A stretch of DNA of 64,000 nt from Curtobacterium sp. TC1 (GCF_019844075.1 NZ_CP081964.1:3100001-3164000), one strand, 5' to 3'. Counted from the stretch's first letter, positions 51,184-60,912 are shown. Numbers and translations: made by a program. Notes: generated by a model not told the origin, from the letters alone.

Positions 51184-52115
51184 AGCTCGGCATGCTGACG
51201 GCCTGTCTGCCGGCCTGGCCCCTCGACCGCATCGCGGAGTTCGCCGCTGGACAGGGCTACGAGCGCCTCGAGGTCGGCGTGTGGCCGGGCACCGGTGGCC
51301 GTGACTTCGAGGCGGCGCACCTGCCGGTGGCGACGTTCACCGACGAGGACGCTGCGGCGACCCGAGACCTGCTCGAGCGCACCGGGCTCGAGATCTCGGC
51401 ACTCGCGTACTACGAGAACAACCTGCACCACGACCTCGCCCGGCGCGAGGAGGTCCGCACCCACCTCATGCACGCGATCGACACCGCGCAGGTGCTCGGT
51501 GTGCCGTACGTGGGCACGTTCATCGGCCGCGACACCACGAAGTCGGTGCGCGAGAACATGGCCGAGGGCGACCGGGTGCTGCCCGAACTCGTCGACTACG
51601 CCGGCGAGCGGGGCGTACGGTTGATCATCGAGAACTGCGTCATGGAGGGCTGGCACCCCGACGGGTACCCCGGCAACATCGCGTACTCCCCCGAGCTCTG
51701 GGGCTGGGTCACCGGACTCGGCTTCGGGCTGAACTGGGACCCGTCGCACCTGACCTGGATCGGCATCGACCCGGTCGAGACGATCCTGCCGTTCGCCGAG
51801 CACATCGTGCACGCGCAGGCGAAGGACCTCGAGCTCTTCCCCGCGAAGCGCAACGAGTACGGCTTCTTCGGCAAGGTCGACAAGGGCGACGACCCGTGGG
51901 ACATGGGGTGGTGGCGCTTCCGGGTGCCGGGCCGCGGGGTCGTGGACTGGCCACACGTCGTCGACCGTCTGTACGAGGCCGGCTTCGACGGCACCCTGTC
52001 CGTCGAGCACGAGGACCCGCTCTGGGGCGGCACGGACGAGAAGGTCCTCGAGGGGCTGCGCATCGCCCACCGCACGCTCCGCCCCCTCATCGCGCAGGAA
52101 CCCCCGTCCATGTGA
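51180..52115 (+). CDS. Sugar phosphate isomerase/epimerase (xylose isomerase-like TIM barrel)
   Basis: 311 residues from GTG overlapping the upstream stop. AP endonuclease-2 TIM barrel: VKLGMLTACLPAWPLDRIAEFAAGQGYERLEVG, LIIENCVMEGWHP (metal Glu), GLNWDPSHLTWIGID, HIVHAQAKDLELF and LSVEHEDPLWGG (metal Glu). Resembles IolE/IolI-type enzymes. Coupled with the Gfo/Idh/MocA gene. Confidence 0.92.
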   Translation: MKLGMLTACLPAWPLDRIAEFAAGQGYERLEVGVWPGTGGRDFEAAHLPVATFTDEDAAATRDLLERTGLEISALAYYENNLHHDLARREEVRTHLMHAIDTAQVLGVPYVGTFIGRDTTKSVRENMAEGDRVLPELVDYAGERGVRLIIENCVMEGWHPDGYPGNIAYSPELWGWVTGLGFGLNWDPSHLTWIGIDPVETILPFAEHIVHAQAKDLELFPAKRNEYGFFGKVDKGDDPWDMGWWRFRVPGRGVVDWPHVVDRLYEAGFDGTLSVEHEDPLWGGTDEKVLEGLRIAHRTLRPLIAQEPPSM

Positions 52116-52181
52116 ACGTCGTGTGACGACTTCGAGGTGACACTGGCGGGTCGGCTGTGCGTCCTCATAGGTTCTCCGACG

Positions 52182-54524
52182 ATGAACCTCCACTCCTCTC
52201 CGCGCCGCCGACGGCGCATCGCCAGCGGCGCGGCCTTCGCCACCGCGGGTGTGCTCGTCGCACTGTCCGTCCCCTCCACCGCCGTCGCCGCCGAGGGCGA
52301 CACGACGATCGACATCATCGACGTCAACGACTTCCACGGCCGCATCGAGTCCGAGGGCACCGCCGCCGACAAGGCCGCGGGCGCAGCGAAGCTCGCCGGC
52401 GTCGTGCAGTCGTACCGCGAGGCCAACCCGAACACGATCTTCGCCAGCGTCGGCGACAACGTCGGTGCCTCGACGTTCACCTCGCTGATCCAGCAGGACA
52501 CCCCGACGATCGACGCACTCAACGCGATGGACCTCGACGTCAGCGCGATCGGCAACCACGAGCTCGACAAGGGCCAGGACGACCTGACCGGCCGCATCGA
52601 GGACCGGGCCGACTGGCCGTACGTCTCGGCGAACATCGTGGAGGAGGGCACGACCGACCCCGCGTTCGAGCCGTACTCCATCGTGGAGAGGGGCGGCGTG
52701 AAGGTCGGCTTCATCGGCGCGACCACCGAGGACCTCATCCCGGGGCTCGTCAGCCCCGGTGGAGTCGAGGGCCTCGCGATGGCGCCGATCGTCAGCCAGG
52801 TCAACAAGTACGCCGAGCAGCTCACGGACGGTGTCGACACCAACGGCGAGGCCGACGTGCTCGTCCTGCTCGTGCACGAGGGCGCGCCGACGAACGCGCT
52901 CGCCGACGCGACCGGCTCCGGCGTGTTCGGTGCGATCACCTCCGGCGTCTCGTCGAAGGTGTCGGCCATCGTGTCGGCGCACACCCACGCGACGTACAAC
53001 CACTCGATCGCGGGTCCCGACGGCACGAAGCGTCCGGTGATCCAGACCGGTTCCTACGGCGTGAACTACGGACACCTGCAGCTCACGGTGGACGCCGACA
53101 AGCAGCTCACCGGCATCACGTCCGAGGTCGAGTCGGTCAACGGTTCGACCCGCGTGCCGGCCGATCCCACCTCCGTGAACGCGGTTGCCGACATCGTGAC
53201 GGCTGCGAAGGCCGTCGCCGACGTCGAGGGCAGCAAGAAGCTCGGCGAGATCACCGGCGACCTGCGTCGTGCGGTGCAGTCGGACCGCACGACCGAGAAC
53301 CGCGGTGGCGAATCCGTCCTGGGCAACTCCATCGCCGAGGTGCAGCGCTCCGCGACCGAGCGGAACGGCTCACAGGTCGCCTTCATGAACCCCGGTGGCC
53401 TGCGCACGGACATGCTCTACGCGTCGAGCGGCGCGGGCGACCCCGACGGCACGGTGACCTACAAGGAAGCCGCGCTCGTCCAGCCGTTCGCGAACACGCT
53501 GGTCACCGAGGACATGACCGGCCAGCAGATCAAGGACGCCCTCGAGCAGCAGTGGCAGCCGGACGGCCTGCCGCGTCCGTTCCTCAAGCTCGGCGTCTCG
53601 GACGGCTTCGCGTACACCTACGACCCCGCGAAGGAACGTGGCGAGCGCATCACCGGCATGACCCTCGACGGCGAGCCGATCGCCCTCGACGACACCCTCA
53701 AGGTGACGGTCAACTCGTTCCTGTCGACCGGTGGCGACAACTTCGCCGCCTTCGCGACCGGCACGAACACCGCCGACTCGGGCCAGGTCGACCTGCAGGC
53801 GCAGGTCGACTACTTCCTGGCCAACCCGACGGTCACGCCGCCGTCCGACCAGCGTGCCGTCGGCGCCACGGTCACGCCGACCCCCGAGGGTGGGTTCCGG
53901 CCCGGAGACGAGATCACGGTCGACCTGTCGTCGCTCGTGTTCAGCACCGACGACCCCGCCGCGGCCGGCACCGTGTCGGTCAGCGCCGGCGACGTCGAAC
54001 TCGCCACCGCCGAGATCGACCCGACGATCACCGACACGAACGACGAGCAGGGTCGTGCGACGCTGACCTTCGCCGTGCCGACCGCCGAGTCGTCCGCGGA
54101 CGCAGCGAGGGTCCGGACGGCTGCCCGTGCCGCCGCCACGACGGACGAGCCGCTCGTCGTCACCCTGCCGGGCGGCCAGACGATCACGCTCGCCGTGACC
54201 ATCCCGCTCGCCGCGGCCGTCGACCCGACCGACCCGACCGAGCCCACGGACCCGACCGACCCCACGGAGCCGGCCGACCCGGGCGCGGGGAACGGCGACG
54301 GCCCGGGTGCCGGCAGCGCCCCCGGAGCGGGCACCGGGACCGGCACGGACCTGGCGGGCGACCCGTCCGACTCCACGAACGCCGGCGGTGACCTCGCCTA
54401 CACGGGTGCGGACCTGACCGTGCCGGGGATCGCGGCGGGCCTGCTCCTCCTGGCGGGCACCACAGCGCTCGTCGCCGTGCACCGGAAGCGCGCACGGACC
54501 GACGCGAGCGTCCGGACGGACTGA
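52182..54524 (+). CDS. Cell-wall-anchored 5'-nucleotidase/2',3'-cyclic phosphodiesterase
   Basis: 780 residues. Signal peptide (about 1-38) ends near TAVAAEGD. The metallophosphatase domain has IDIIDVNDFHGRIES, IGNHELDKGQ and SAHTHATY; the 5'-nucleotidase C domain follows (MNPGGLRTDMLYAS, TGGDNFAAF). Then an Ig-like region, a DPTDPTEP repeat and Gly/Ala linker. The end, GDLAYTGADL, a hydrophobic helix and HRKRAR, is a sortase signal (LAxTG type). It would release phosphate and nucleosides outside the cell. Start ATG 52182 begins the signal peptide. Confidence 0.92.
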   Translation: MNLHSSPRRRRRIASGAAFATAGVLVALSVPSTAVAAEGDTTIDIIDVNDFHGRIESEGTAADKAAGAAKLAGVVQSYREANPNTIFASVGDNVGASTFTSLIQQDTPTIDALNAMDLDVSAIGNHELDKGQDDLTGRIEDRADWPYVSANIVEEGTTDPAFEPYSIVERGGVKVGFIGATTEDLIPGLVSPGGVEGLAMAPIVSQVNKYAEQLTDGVDTNGEADVLVLLVHEGAPTNALADATGSGVFGAITSGVSSKVSAIVSAHTHATYNHSIAGPDGTKRPVIQTGSYGVNYGHLQLTVDADKQLTGITSEVESVNGSTRVPADPTSVNAVADIVTAAKAVADVEGSKKLGEITGDLRRAVQSDRTTENRGGESVLGNSIAEVQRSATERNGSQVAFMNPGGLRTDMLYASSGAGDPDGTVTYKEAALVQPFANTLVTEDMTGQQIKDALEQQWQPDGLPRPFLKLGVSDGFAYTYDPAKERGERITGMTLDGEPIALDDTLKVTVNSFLSTGGDNFAAFATGTNTADSGQVDLQAQVDYFLANPTVTPPSDQRAVGATVTPTPEGGFRPGDEITVDLSSLVFSTDDPAAAGTVSVSAGDVELATAEIDPTITDTNDEQGRATLTFAVPTAESSADAARVRTAARAAATTDEPLVVTLPGGQTITLAVTIPLAAAVDPTDPTEPTDPTDPTEPADPGAGNGDGPGAGSAPGAGTGTGTDLAGDPSDSTNAGGDLAYTGADLTVPGIAAGLLLLAGTTALVAVHRKRARTDASVRTD

Positions 54525-54779
54525 GGCCGAGCCTCCAGTCCGACCCGAACGGGCCGTCCCACCACCGTGGGCCGGTCCGTTCCGGCGTTCCGGGAGGCAC
54601 GGCCCGCGTCCGTCGCGCACCGCGCGCGGATCCGCTGCCGCGCTCCCTGTCCCATAGCAGCACCGGCACTGCGGATCCGGGGATCCGGGGAGTACTCTCG
54701 GCGCTGTCGCACCGCGACGCGTCGCGCCGGGTCGCCTCTCAGGTCGGCGGTGGTTCCGTTCGACGAGACTCCGCGACGC

Positions 54780-54818
54780 GGGCGCCCTCCGCCTCCAGGG
54801 AAACGGCGGAGGGTGCCC
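54780..54818. terminator. Terminator between the nucleotidase and efe operon
   Basis: Arms GGGCGCCCTCCGCC/GGCGGAGGGTGCCC (one G-T wobble), 11-base loop, 36 bases past the efeB stop. Probably ends the efe operon. Confidence 0.7.
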
Positions 54819-54853
54819 ACCCTCCCGGCGACGTCAGCGCGCGCCGTGCACGC

Positions 54854-56155
54854 TCAGCGGAACAGCTGCTCGCCGATGTACGACCCCTTGCGCGGTGCCG
54901 GCGGGATCGCGAACACGGCGGACCCGATGTGCGAGATGTACTCGTTCAGTCGGTCCGAGGCGCCGAGCTTGCGCTGCAGCTGCGTGAAGTGCTCCGGGTC
55001 GTTCATGTACGCCAGGAACAGCAGCCCGGCGTCGAGCTGGCCGTACTCGTTGAGGCCGTCCGTGTAGTTGTACGGACGGCGCAGGATCTTCACCCCGCCG
55101 TTCGCTTCGTGGGCGGCCAGGGCGATGTGCGACGTCGCGTCGATCTTCGGGGCACCGTCGCGGTCGGCGGCAGCGAAGTCCGGCGTCGTGTGCTCGGTCC
55201 CACCGGACAGCGGTGCGCCCTCGATCTTGGTCCGGCCGAACACGCGCTGCTGGTCGCTCACGACGTCGGCGTCCCAGATCTCGATGTTCATCCGGATCTT
55301 CCGCACCACCTGGTACGTGCCACCGGTCATCCACGCCGCACCGTCGCCCGGTTCGTCGACCCAGACGAAGCGGTCGTGGTCCTCGTCCGTGGTGATGTTC
55401 CGGGTGCCGTCCTTGAAGCCCATCAGGTTGCGCGGCGTCGACTGGTGCGGGCCGGCCGACGCGCGGCCGAAGCCGAGCACCGTCCAGCGCACGGTCGCGG
55501 TACCGCGGGCCATCCGGGCCAAGTCGCGGACGGCGTGGTACGCCACCTGGGGGTCGTCGGCGCAGGCCTGCAACGACAGGTCGCCGCCGGTCAGTCCGGC
55601 CTGCAGGTTGTCGCTCGGCAAGCGTGGGACGTCGGCGAGCGCGGCCGGTCGCTTGTCGGCCAGCCCGAACCGCTCGTCGAAGACGCCGGGGCCGAGTCCG
55701 ACGGTGACGGTCAGGGACGCCGGGCCGAGGTCGAGCGCCTCACCGGTGTCCGCGCCGACGCCGTCACCGTGGGCGGGCTCGACGCTGCCGACGGTCTTGC
55801 CGGCCTGCAGCTGGGCGATCGCCGCCGACCAGCGGGCGAGGAGCACCTGGAGTTCGGTCGTGACGCTCGTGGACAGGTCGAACGTCATGAACACGCAGTA
55901 CCGCTGGGGCGCGGTCTGCACACCGCCCTGCGGCTGCCGTGCGGCGGTCGCGTAGAACGGGTGGCTCTGCGACAGGTCGATGGACTCGTCGCCGTTCGCG
56001 GCCGCCGTGAACGGGTTGACGCCCGTCGCGGCCGTCGCGCCGCCGATGCCGGCAGCGGCGCCTGCACCGGCTCCGGCCGCGGCGAGTCCCGCGCCGAACA
56101 GCCCGCGCCGGGAGACCCCGGTACGGGCTGCGCGGTCGTCGTCGGGGTGCGTCAC
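54854..56155 (-). CDS. efeB: Dyp-type peroxidase EfeB, Tat-exported
   Basis: 433 residues. Twin-arginine signal SRRGLFGAGLAAAGAGAG (Arg16-Arg17); DyP haem peroxidase domain with the GFKDG motif (NLMGFKDGTRNI), HQSTPRNL, and a C-terminal YNYTDGLNEYGQLDAGLLFLAYMNDP. It takes iron from haem or oxidises Fe2+ outside the membrane. GTG start overlaps efeO stop (GTGA). Last gene of efeUOB. Confidence 0.95.
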   Translation of the reverse strand: MTHPDDDRAARTGVSRRGLFGAGLAAAGAGAGAAAGIGGATAATGVNPFTAAANGDESIDLSQSHPFYATAARQPQGGVQTAPQRYCVFMTFDLSTSVTTELQVLLARWSAAIAQLQAGKTVGSVEPAHGDGVGADTGEALDLGPASLTVTVGLGPGVFDERFGLADKRPAALADVPRLPSDNLQAGLTGGDLSLQACADDPQVAYHAVRDLARMARGTATVRWTVLGFGRASAGPHQSTPRNLMGFKDGTRNITTDEDHDRFVWVDEPGDGAAWMTGGTYQVVRKIRMNIEIWDADVVSDQQRVFGRTKIEGAPLSGGTEHTTPDFAAADRDGAPKIDATSHIALAAHEANGGVKILRRPYNYTDGLNEYGQLDAGLLFLAYMNDPEHFTQLQRKLGASDRLNEYISHIGSAVFAIPPAPRKGSYIGEQLFR

Positions 56156-57375
56156 GCCGTGGCGACCTTCTCGGCGAGGCGGGACAGCGGGTCCTGCAGC
56201 GCCTGGATCTGCTGCGAGACCGCGTTCGCGTCGGACTTCTTGGTCGCGGCGTCCCACGTGTCGAAGCCGCCGAGGTCGTCGGCGTTCCGGTAGCCGTCCA
56301 TCAGCGTGTTCGTCGCGTCGAACTGCTTCGCGATCTGCTTCGTCAGCGTCGGGTCGAGCTTCGTCAGGCCCGGCTTGAGGTAGGCGAAGGCCTGGCGGGC
56401 GCCCTCGACGTTGGCGGCGAGGTCGACGAGGTCGATGTGGCTGTACGCCTCCTCCTCGCCGGTGACCTTGTTCGACTGGACCTCTTCGAGCAGGCCGGCC
56501 GCGCCGTTGGCCAGGTCCTCCGGCTTGTAGTCCAGGGTCGGGACGAGCTTCGCGAGCAGCTGGACGTTCTCGGTCAGGTCGGCGGCGGTCTTCTTCGTCG
56601 AGGCGGTGATCTCCCCCGCCTGGAACAGGTCCTTCTCGACGGCGTGGAACCCGCTCCAGCCGACGGCCGGGTCGAGGTTCGACGCGCGCATGTCGATCAG
56701 GTAGTCGAGGTTGCCGGCGTTGTCGGTCGCCTTGAAGCCCTTCTTCACGAAGCCGTCGACGTCGCTCTCGACGTGCTCGTAGAACGGGCGGGCGTTGGCG
56801 TAGTCGGTCTTCGCGGCGTCGAGGTCGCCCGCGTCGACGTCCTTCTGCAGGAGCTCGACCGCGGCGACCATGTCGGTGACCTGGCCGTCGACGTAGTCGG
56901 CGTAGCCCTTCGTGCCCTCGTCGAGCAGGGTGGCGGCGCTGCTGTTCGCGGTCGAGGCGACCTTGCCGGTGACGGTGAAGTCGGTGAGCTCGGTGTCGGC
57001 TCCGGGGCAGTACACCTGGTACGCCCCACCGGTCAGGGTCGCGGTGAACTGCACGGCGTCGAGCCCGGGTGCGAGGTTCTCCTTCTCGCCCAGGATCCGC
57101 TGGTCCTGCAGGAGTTCGACCTCGGTGATGGCGGTCGAGGACTCGTTCTCCACCGAGAACGTGACGGGGCCGGCCGGCACCTTCGTCTCGGAGACCTTGC
57201 ACTGGTCCGAGCCGTCGTTCGTCAGGGTGATGGTGACGCGCGAGACCTTCGCGGCGTCGGAGGAGCTGTCGGAGGCACCGTCGGAGCTCGCGCAGCCGGT
57301 CAGCGCGAGGGCGGTGGCGACGCCGAGGGCGCCGAGGGTGATCAGGGGTCGAACGGGGGGCTTACCGAACGGCAT
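56152..57375 (-). CDS. efeO: Iron-uptake lipoprotein EfeO (cupredoxin plus M75 peptidase-like)
   Basis: 407 residues. Lipobox LALTGC with Cys28. N-terminal cupredoxin-like part (about 45-140: SETKVPAGPVTFSVENES...YQVYCPGAD), C-terminal imelysin/M75 domain (about 150-400) with AVGWSGFHAVEKDLFQ (the GxHxxE-type metal site) and SHIDLVDLAANVEGARQAF. Binds periplasmic/extracellular iron for EfeU. Overlaps efeU end by 14 bases. Confidence 0.95.
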   Translation of the reverse strand: MPFGKPPVRPLITLGALGVATALALTGCASSDGASDSSSDAAKVSRVTITLTNDGSDQCKVSETKVPAGPVTFSVENESSTAITEVELLQDQRILGEKENLAPGLDAVQFTATLTGGAYQVYCPGADTELTDFTVTGKVASTANSSAATLLDEGTKGYADYVDGQVTDMVAAVELLQKDVDAGDLDAAKTDYANARPFYEHVESDVDGFVKKGFKATDNAGNLDYLIDMRASNLDPAVGWSGFHAVEKDLFQAGEITASTKKTAADLTENVQLLAKLVPTLDYKPEDLANGAAGLLEEVQSNKVTGEEEAYSHIDLVDLAANVEGARQAFAYLKPGLTKLDPTLTKQIAKQFDATNTLMDGYRNADDLGGFDTWDAATKKSDANAVSQQIQALQDPLSRLAEKVATA

Positions 57376-58957
57376 AGTCGTTGCTCCTTGCAGGGTACCC
57401 GGCGGGTGGGCCGCGTGTCGGGACGGTTTCGGGGGTGGGGGTCACGGGTACCGTCCGACGACGGCGGTCACGGAGTGCGAGCAGCGCCTGGGCGGCGGCC
57501 GCGACGCCGAGGGCGATCGGCAGCCAGGCCTTCCAGAGCAGCAGCTCGGCGGCCCGCGTGTCCGCGGTCGCCACCGCAGTGGCGGACCGCTCGACGCGGG
57601 AGTCGGGGACGGACCACACGGAGCGGTCCAGGGTCGTGGTGCGCGCGGACGGGAGGCCCCCGTCGCTCAGCGTCAGCACCGTGCGTTCGTCGCGGGTGGC
57701 GTCCAGGACCCCACCACCGACCGTCCAGAGGGTCACGGTGTCGCGCACCGCCCACCGGGCGGTGAACGGACCGGGGTTCGTCGACGGCGAGACGCCGACC
57801 GGGATCCGGCCGAACAGGTCGACGAGGTCGTCGAGCGTCAGCGTCGCGGGGCGGTCCGCGGCGGTGGCCGACGTGCGGATCCGCCACCGGTCGGCGGCCA
57901 CGCCCGCGCGGGTCACGCGGCGGTGGGCCGATGTCGGCAACGTCAGCCGCGCCTCCTGGCCGGTGGTGGTGCCGGCGACGCGGAGGACGCCGGACGCGCC
58001 GTGGACGTCCGCCGAGACGGACGTGGCGTCGCCGCTGACCGCAGCGGTGCGCGGCAGGTCGGCCCCGCCCGTCGGCACGGCGATCGCCAGTGCTGCGGCC
58101 GCGAGGGCGAGCGCGCCGGCGACGGCGGCGCGGGCCACGGGGACGCGTGCCGGTGACGGACGCCAGGCGCGTGGCCAGAGCGTCAACGCCAGGACGGGCA
58201 CGACGTACAGGACCCAGCCGAGCACCTCGATGACCCGAGGGTCGGGCGGGATGCCGAGCACGCCCGTGACGAGCGCACCCTGCACCGAACCGTTCGGGGC
58301 GAGCCAGGACAGGTCGACGGTCCGCTGCTGCCCGATGACGATCCACCCGGCCTCGTGCGCGCGCCGGAGCACCGTCAGCACGAGCCCGCCGGCGACGAAC
58401 ACCAGGAAGACGCCGGTGCCGGTGAAGAACTTCGACAGGTTCAGCCGGACGCCGCCGGTGTAGATGCCGTACCCGACGGCGACGGCGCCGGCGATGCCGA
58501 TGACGGCGCCGAGGGCGGCGAGGCCGGTGTCCGACGACGCCTGGAAGGTGGCGAGGAGGAAGACCGCGGTCTCGAAGCCCTCCTTGAGGACGGCGAGGAA
58601 GGCCATGCCGGCCAGTGCCCACGCGGTGCCGCGGCCGAGCGCCTCGGTCGCGCTCGCCTCGAGTTCCTTCGTGAGCGTGCGCGCGTGGGTGCGCATCCAG
58701 ACGATCATGCCGGTGACGAAGACCACGGCGACGATGCCGATGACCGCCTCCATGCCCTCCTGCTGCGCTTGCGGCAGCGCCTGCTCGACGACCTGCAGGC
58801 CGAACCCGACGGCGATGCTGAGCACGACGGCGACCCCGACGCCGAACCACATGGGGGCGAGGGGGACACGGTTGCGACGCAGGAACGCGGCGATGATGCC
58901 GACGATGAGCGTCGCTTCGAGGCCTTCACGGAGGCCGATGACGAGGGTGGCGAGCAT
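57362..58957 (-). CDS. efeU: Ferrous/ferric iron permease EfeU (FTR1 family)
   Basis: 531 residues, longer than the usual 280. The N-terminal FTR1 domain has the two REGxE-type iron motifs, REGLE at residues 10-14 and KEGFE at 125-129, and seven membrane helices. The C-terminal extension (about 290-520) is an outer domain with a final membrane helix, as seen in some actinobacterial EfeU. Starts just downstream of a near-consensus DtxR/IdeR box, so it is repressed by iron. First gene of efeUOB. Confidence 0.95.
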   Translation of the reverse strand: MLATLVIGLREGLEATLIVGIIAAFLRRNRVPLAPMWFGVGVAVVLSIAVGFGLQVVEQALPQAQQEGMEAVIGIVAVVFVTGMIVWMRTHARTLTKELEASATEALGRGTAWALAGMAFLAVLKEGFETAVFLLATFQASSDTGLAALGAVIGIAGAVAVGYGIYTGGVRLNLSKFFTGTGVFLVFVAGGLVLTVLRRAHEAGWIVIGQQRTVDLSWLAPNGSVQGALVTGVLGIPPDPRVIEVLGWVLYVVPVLALTLWPRAWRPSPARVPVARAAVAGALALAAAALAIAVPTGGADLPRTAAVSGDATSVSADVHGASGVLRVAGTTTGQEARLTLPTSAHRRVTRAGVAADRWRIRTSATAADRPATLTLDDLVDLFGRIPVGVSPSTNPGPFTARWAVRDTVTLWTVGGGVLDATRDERTVLTLSDGGLPSARTTTLDRSVWSVPDSRVERSATAVATADTRAAELLLWKAWLPIALGVAAAAQALLALRDRRRRTVPVTPTPETVPTRGPPAGYPARSNDYAVR

Positions 58958-58960
58958 GAC

Positions 58961-58979
58961 GTAGGTGAGGCTAACCTAA
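58961..58979 (-). promoter_or_regulatory. DtxR/IdeR-type iron box
   Basis: GTAGGTGAGGCTAACCTAA differs from the IdeR consensus TTAGGTTAGGCTAACCTAA at two positions. It lies only a few bases upstream of the efeU ATG, overlapping the expected promoter, so iron-bound DtxR would shut off the operon. Confidence 0.85.
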
Positions 58980-59017
58980 CCGCCGTTCGGCCCGCCAGTC
59001 GTCCGGCGTGGGGTTTG

Positions 59018-59812
59018 ATGGTTCTCATGAACCTGCTGTCCGTCGAGGGCCTGGCGTCGGTCACGAACGTGCTCGACCTCGCCGGGGTGTTCGCGTCCGC
59101 CCTGCTCGGCGGATCGATCGCCCGGGCGATGGACTTCGACCTGTTCGGTTTCCTGGTCGTCGGGTTCGTGTCGGGGCTGGGCGGCGGCATGCTGCGCGAC
59201 ACCCTGCTGCAGAACGGGCCGCCCGTCGCGCTCGTCGACCCGCTCTACGTGCCGGTCGCCCTGGCCGGGGCGCTCATCGCCTTCTTCGTGTCGTTCTCCG
59301 AGATCACCTGGGACCGGCTGTTCACCGTGCTCGACGCGGCCGTGATCGGCTTCTGGGCGGTGGTCGGGGTGCAGCGCACCTACGACGCCGGCCTCGAGTG
59401 GCCCGCCGCGATCATCATGGGGACGATCACCGCGGTCGGCGGCGGCGCCATGCGCGACCTGCTGCTGCGCCGGGTGCCCGCGGTGTTCGGCGGGAACGCG
59501 CTGTACGCCACCGTGGCCGTCGCGGCGTCGGTGGTGATGGTCGTCGCGTCTGCCCTCGGGTCGCCGTCGATCGGGATCGTGGCCGCGATCGCGCTGTCGC
59601 TCGGGCTGCGCTGGGGCGCGGTCCGCCGCGGCTGGGGACTGCCCAACGGCCGCGACTGGCAGCCGAAGTCGACGCTCGGCTCGCTGCTGCGGCGTGGGCG
59701 GAGCCTGCGACCGGACGCACTCCGGCTGCTCCGACGCCCCGGACGGCGCACGGGAGCGGGCAGTGTCCGCGAAGAACACGACACGGCAACGGATTCCTCG
59801 TTCGACGACTGA
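59018..59812 (+). CDS. Trimeric intracellular cation (TRIC) channel-family protein
   Basis: 264 residues; two repeats of a three-helix unit with glycine-rich signatures LGGGMLRDTLL and VGGGAMRDLLLRRVP (UPF0126/TRIC), expected to form a potassium or other cation channel. The C-terminal 60 residues are basic and disordered. Divergent from efeU; ATG 59018 or 59027. Confidence 0.92.
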   Translation: MVLMNLLSVEGLASVTNVLDLAGVFASALLGGSIARAMDFDLFGFLVVGFVSGLGGGMLRDTLLQNGPPVALVDPLYVPVALAGALIAFFVSFSEITWDRLFTVLDAAVIGFWAVVGVQRTYDAGLEWPAAIIMGTITAVGGGAMRDLLLRRVPAVFGGNALYATVAVAASVVMVVASALGSPSIGIVAAIALSLGLRWGAVRRGWGLPNGRDWQPKSTLGSLLRRGRSLRPDALRLLRRPGRRTGAGSVREEHDTATDSSFDD

Positions 59813-60043
59813 GGGGTGTCATCTGTCAGTGCTCCGGCGTAGCATCCCTACCGTCGGGTATCGACCCGGCTCATGTCGTCCGCACCGAACCGACGCGACC
59901 CGAACCCGGCGGTTCCGCGCAGACGTGGTGATGGGGGCTTCGCTGATGCCGCGCGGGTTCAGACGCGCGGCGCGGCAGGTCTCCCGCCCCCGACTCGAAC
60001 GCTCCGCGCCCTCCGATGCCGGTGCCCCGCCCTTGCAGGAACG

Positions 60044-60649
60044 ATGAACGACGACGTCTCCGACTCCCCCACGCCGCGGACACCACGCGCCGAGGTCCGA
60101 GAGCGCCTGCTCAGCGCCGGCGCTGCCGTCTTCGCCGAACAGGGGGTGCACGGTGCACGGCTCGACGACGTCGCCGCCCGTGCCGGGTTCAGCAAGGGCG
60201 CGGTCTACTCGAACTTCTCGTCGAAGGAGGACCTGCTCGCGCAGGTCATGCAGCGCGGGACGAACCTGGTGCTCGAGTCCTTGCGCGAACTCGTCCGCGC
60301 CGACATCGCGGCGACCGACATCGGCGACGTCGTCCGCGCGGCCTTCGGGCGGCACGATCAGCGCGCACAGTTCGCCCTGCTGTCGGAGTTCCGCGCCTAC
60401 GCGATCCGGCACCCGGACTTCCTGCCGGAGTTCGTCCGGCAGCGACGGGTGCTGCAGGACGGGGTGCACGAGCTGGTACGGCTGTGGTTCGGGGCGCACC
60501 CGGAGGTCGACGCCGGCATGCCGCTCGACACCTTCGCCACCGTGCTGATCGGGGCGAACGTCGGCATCGTGTTCGACGGCCCCGCGCTGCCGGGCGTCGA
60601 TCCCGGTGAGACCATCGCGGCTCTGGTCGAGGCGGTCGTCCGCCGCTGA
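60044..60649 (+). CDS. TetR-family regulator
   Basis: 201 residues. Helix-turn-helix AEVRERLLSAGAAVFAEQGVHGARLDDVAARAGFSKGAVYSNFSSKEDLLAQVM; helical C-terminus with a hydrophobic pocket. AGGA before ATG 60044. No obvious target gene adjacent. The region just after its stop is the 31-bp tandem array. Confidence 0.9.
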   Translation: MNDDVSDSPTPRTPRAEVRERLLSAGAAVFAEQGVHGARLDDVAARAGFSKGAVYSNFSSKEDLLAQVMQRGTNLVLESLRELVRADIAATDIGDVVRAAFGRHDQRAQFALLSEFRAYAIRHPDFLPEFVRQRRVLQDGVHELVRLWFGAHPEVDAGMPLDTFATVLIGANVGIVFDGPALPGVDPGETIAALVEAVVRR

Positions 60650-60653
60650 TCCT

Positions 60654-60813
60654 GCGGCGCACGGTGCAGCGGCGGCGATTCCGTGCGGTCGCGCACGGTG
60701 CGGCGGCAACGTGGTGCGGTCGCGCACGGTGCGGCGGCAACGTGGTGCGGTCGCGCACGGTGCGGCGGCAACGTGGTGCGGTCGCGCACGGTGCGGCGGC
60801 AGCGATTCCGTGC
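60654..60813. repeat. 31-bp tandem repeat array
   Basis: Three identical 31-bp units start at 60687, 60718 and 60749 and a fourth at 60780. Flanking variant units (60654-60686 and 60780-60813) both end GATTCCGTGC instead of AACGTGGTGC. Each unit holds GCACGGTGCGGCGGCA. No spacers, so not CRISPR. Non-coding. Confidence 0.85.
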
Positions 60814-60912
60814 AGCGTCGACCGCTCGGTGCGCGGTTGTAGCGCGGCACAGAGCCGTCGACCTCGCACCAGCCGGCAACGCTCGCACGGTGCGACGAGC
60901 GGCCAGTCGGCG

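Noticed and set aside
51054..53075. Long minus-strand frame across the isomerase and nucleotidase genes
   Set aside because: Val/Arg/Asp-rich antisense sequence with no family likeness; the plus-strand genes are certain.
60654..60813. CRISPR array
   Set aside because: The 31-bp units follow each other directly with no spacers, and no cas genes are in the window.
60606..60842. Protein encoded by the tandem array
   Set aside because: Frames through the 31-bp repeats exist only because the unit lacks stops in some frames; they overlap the TetR gene end and have no start signal.
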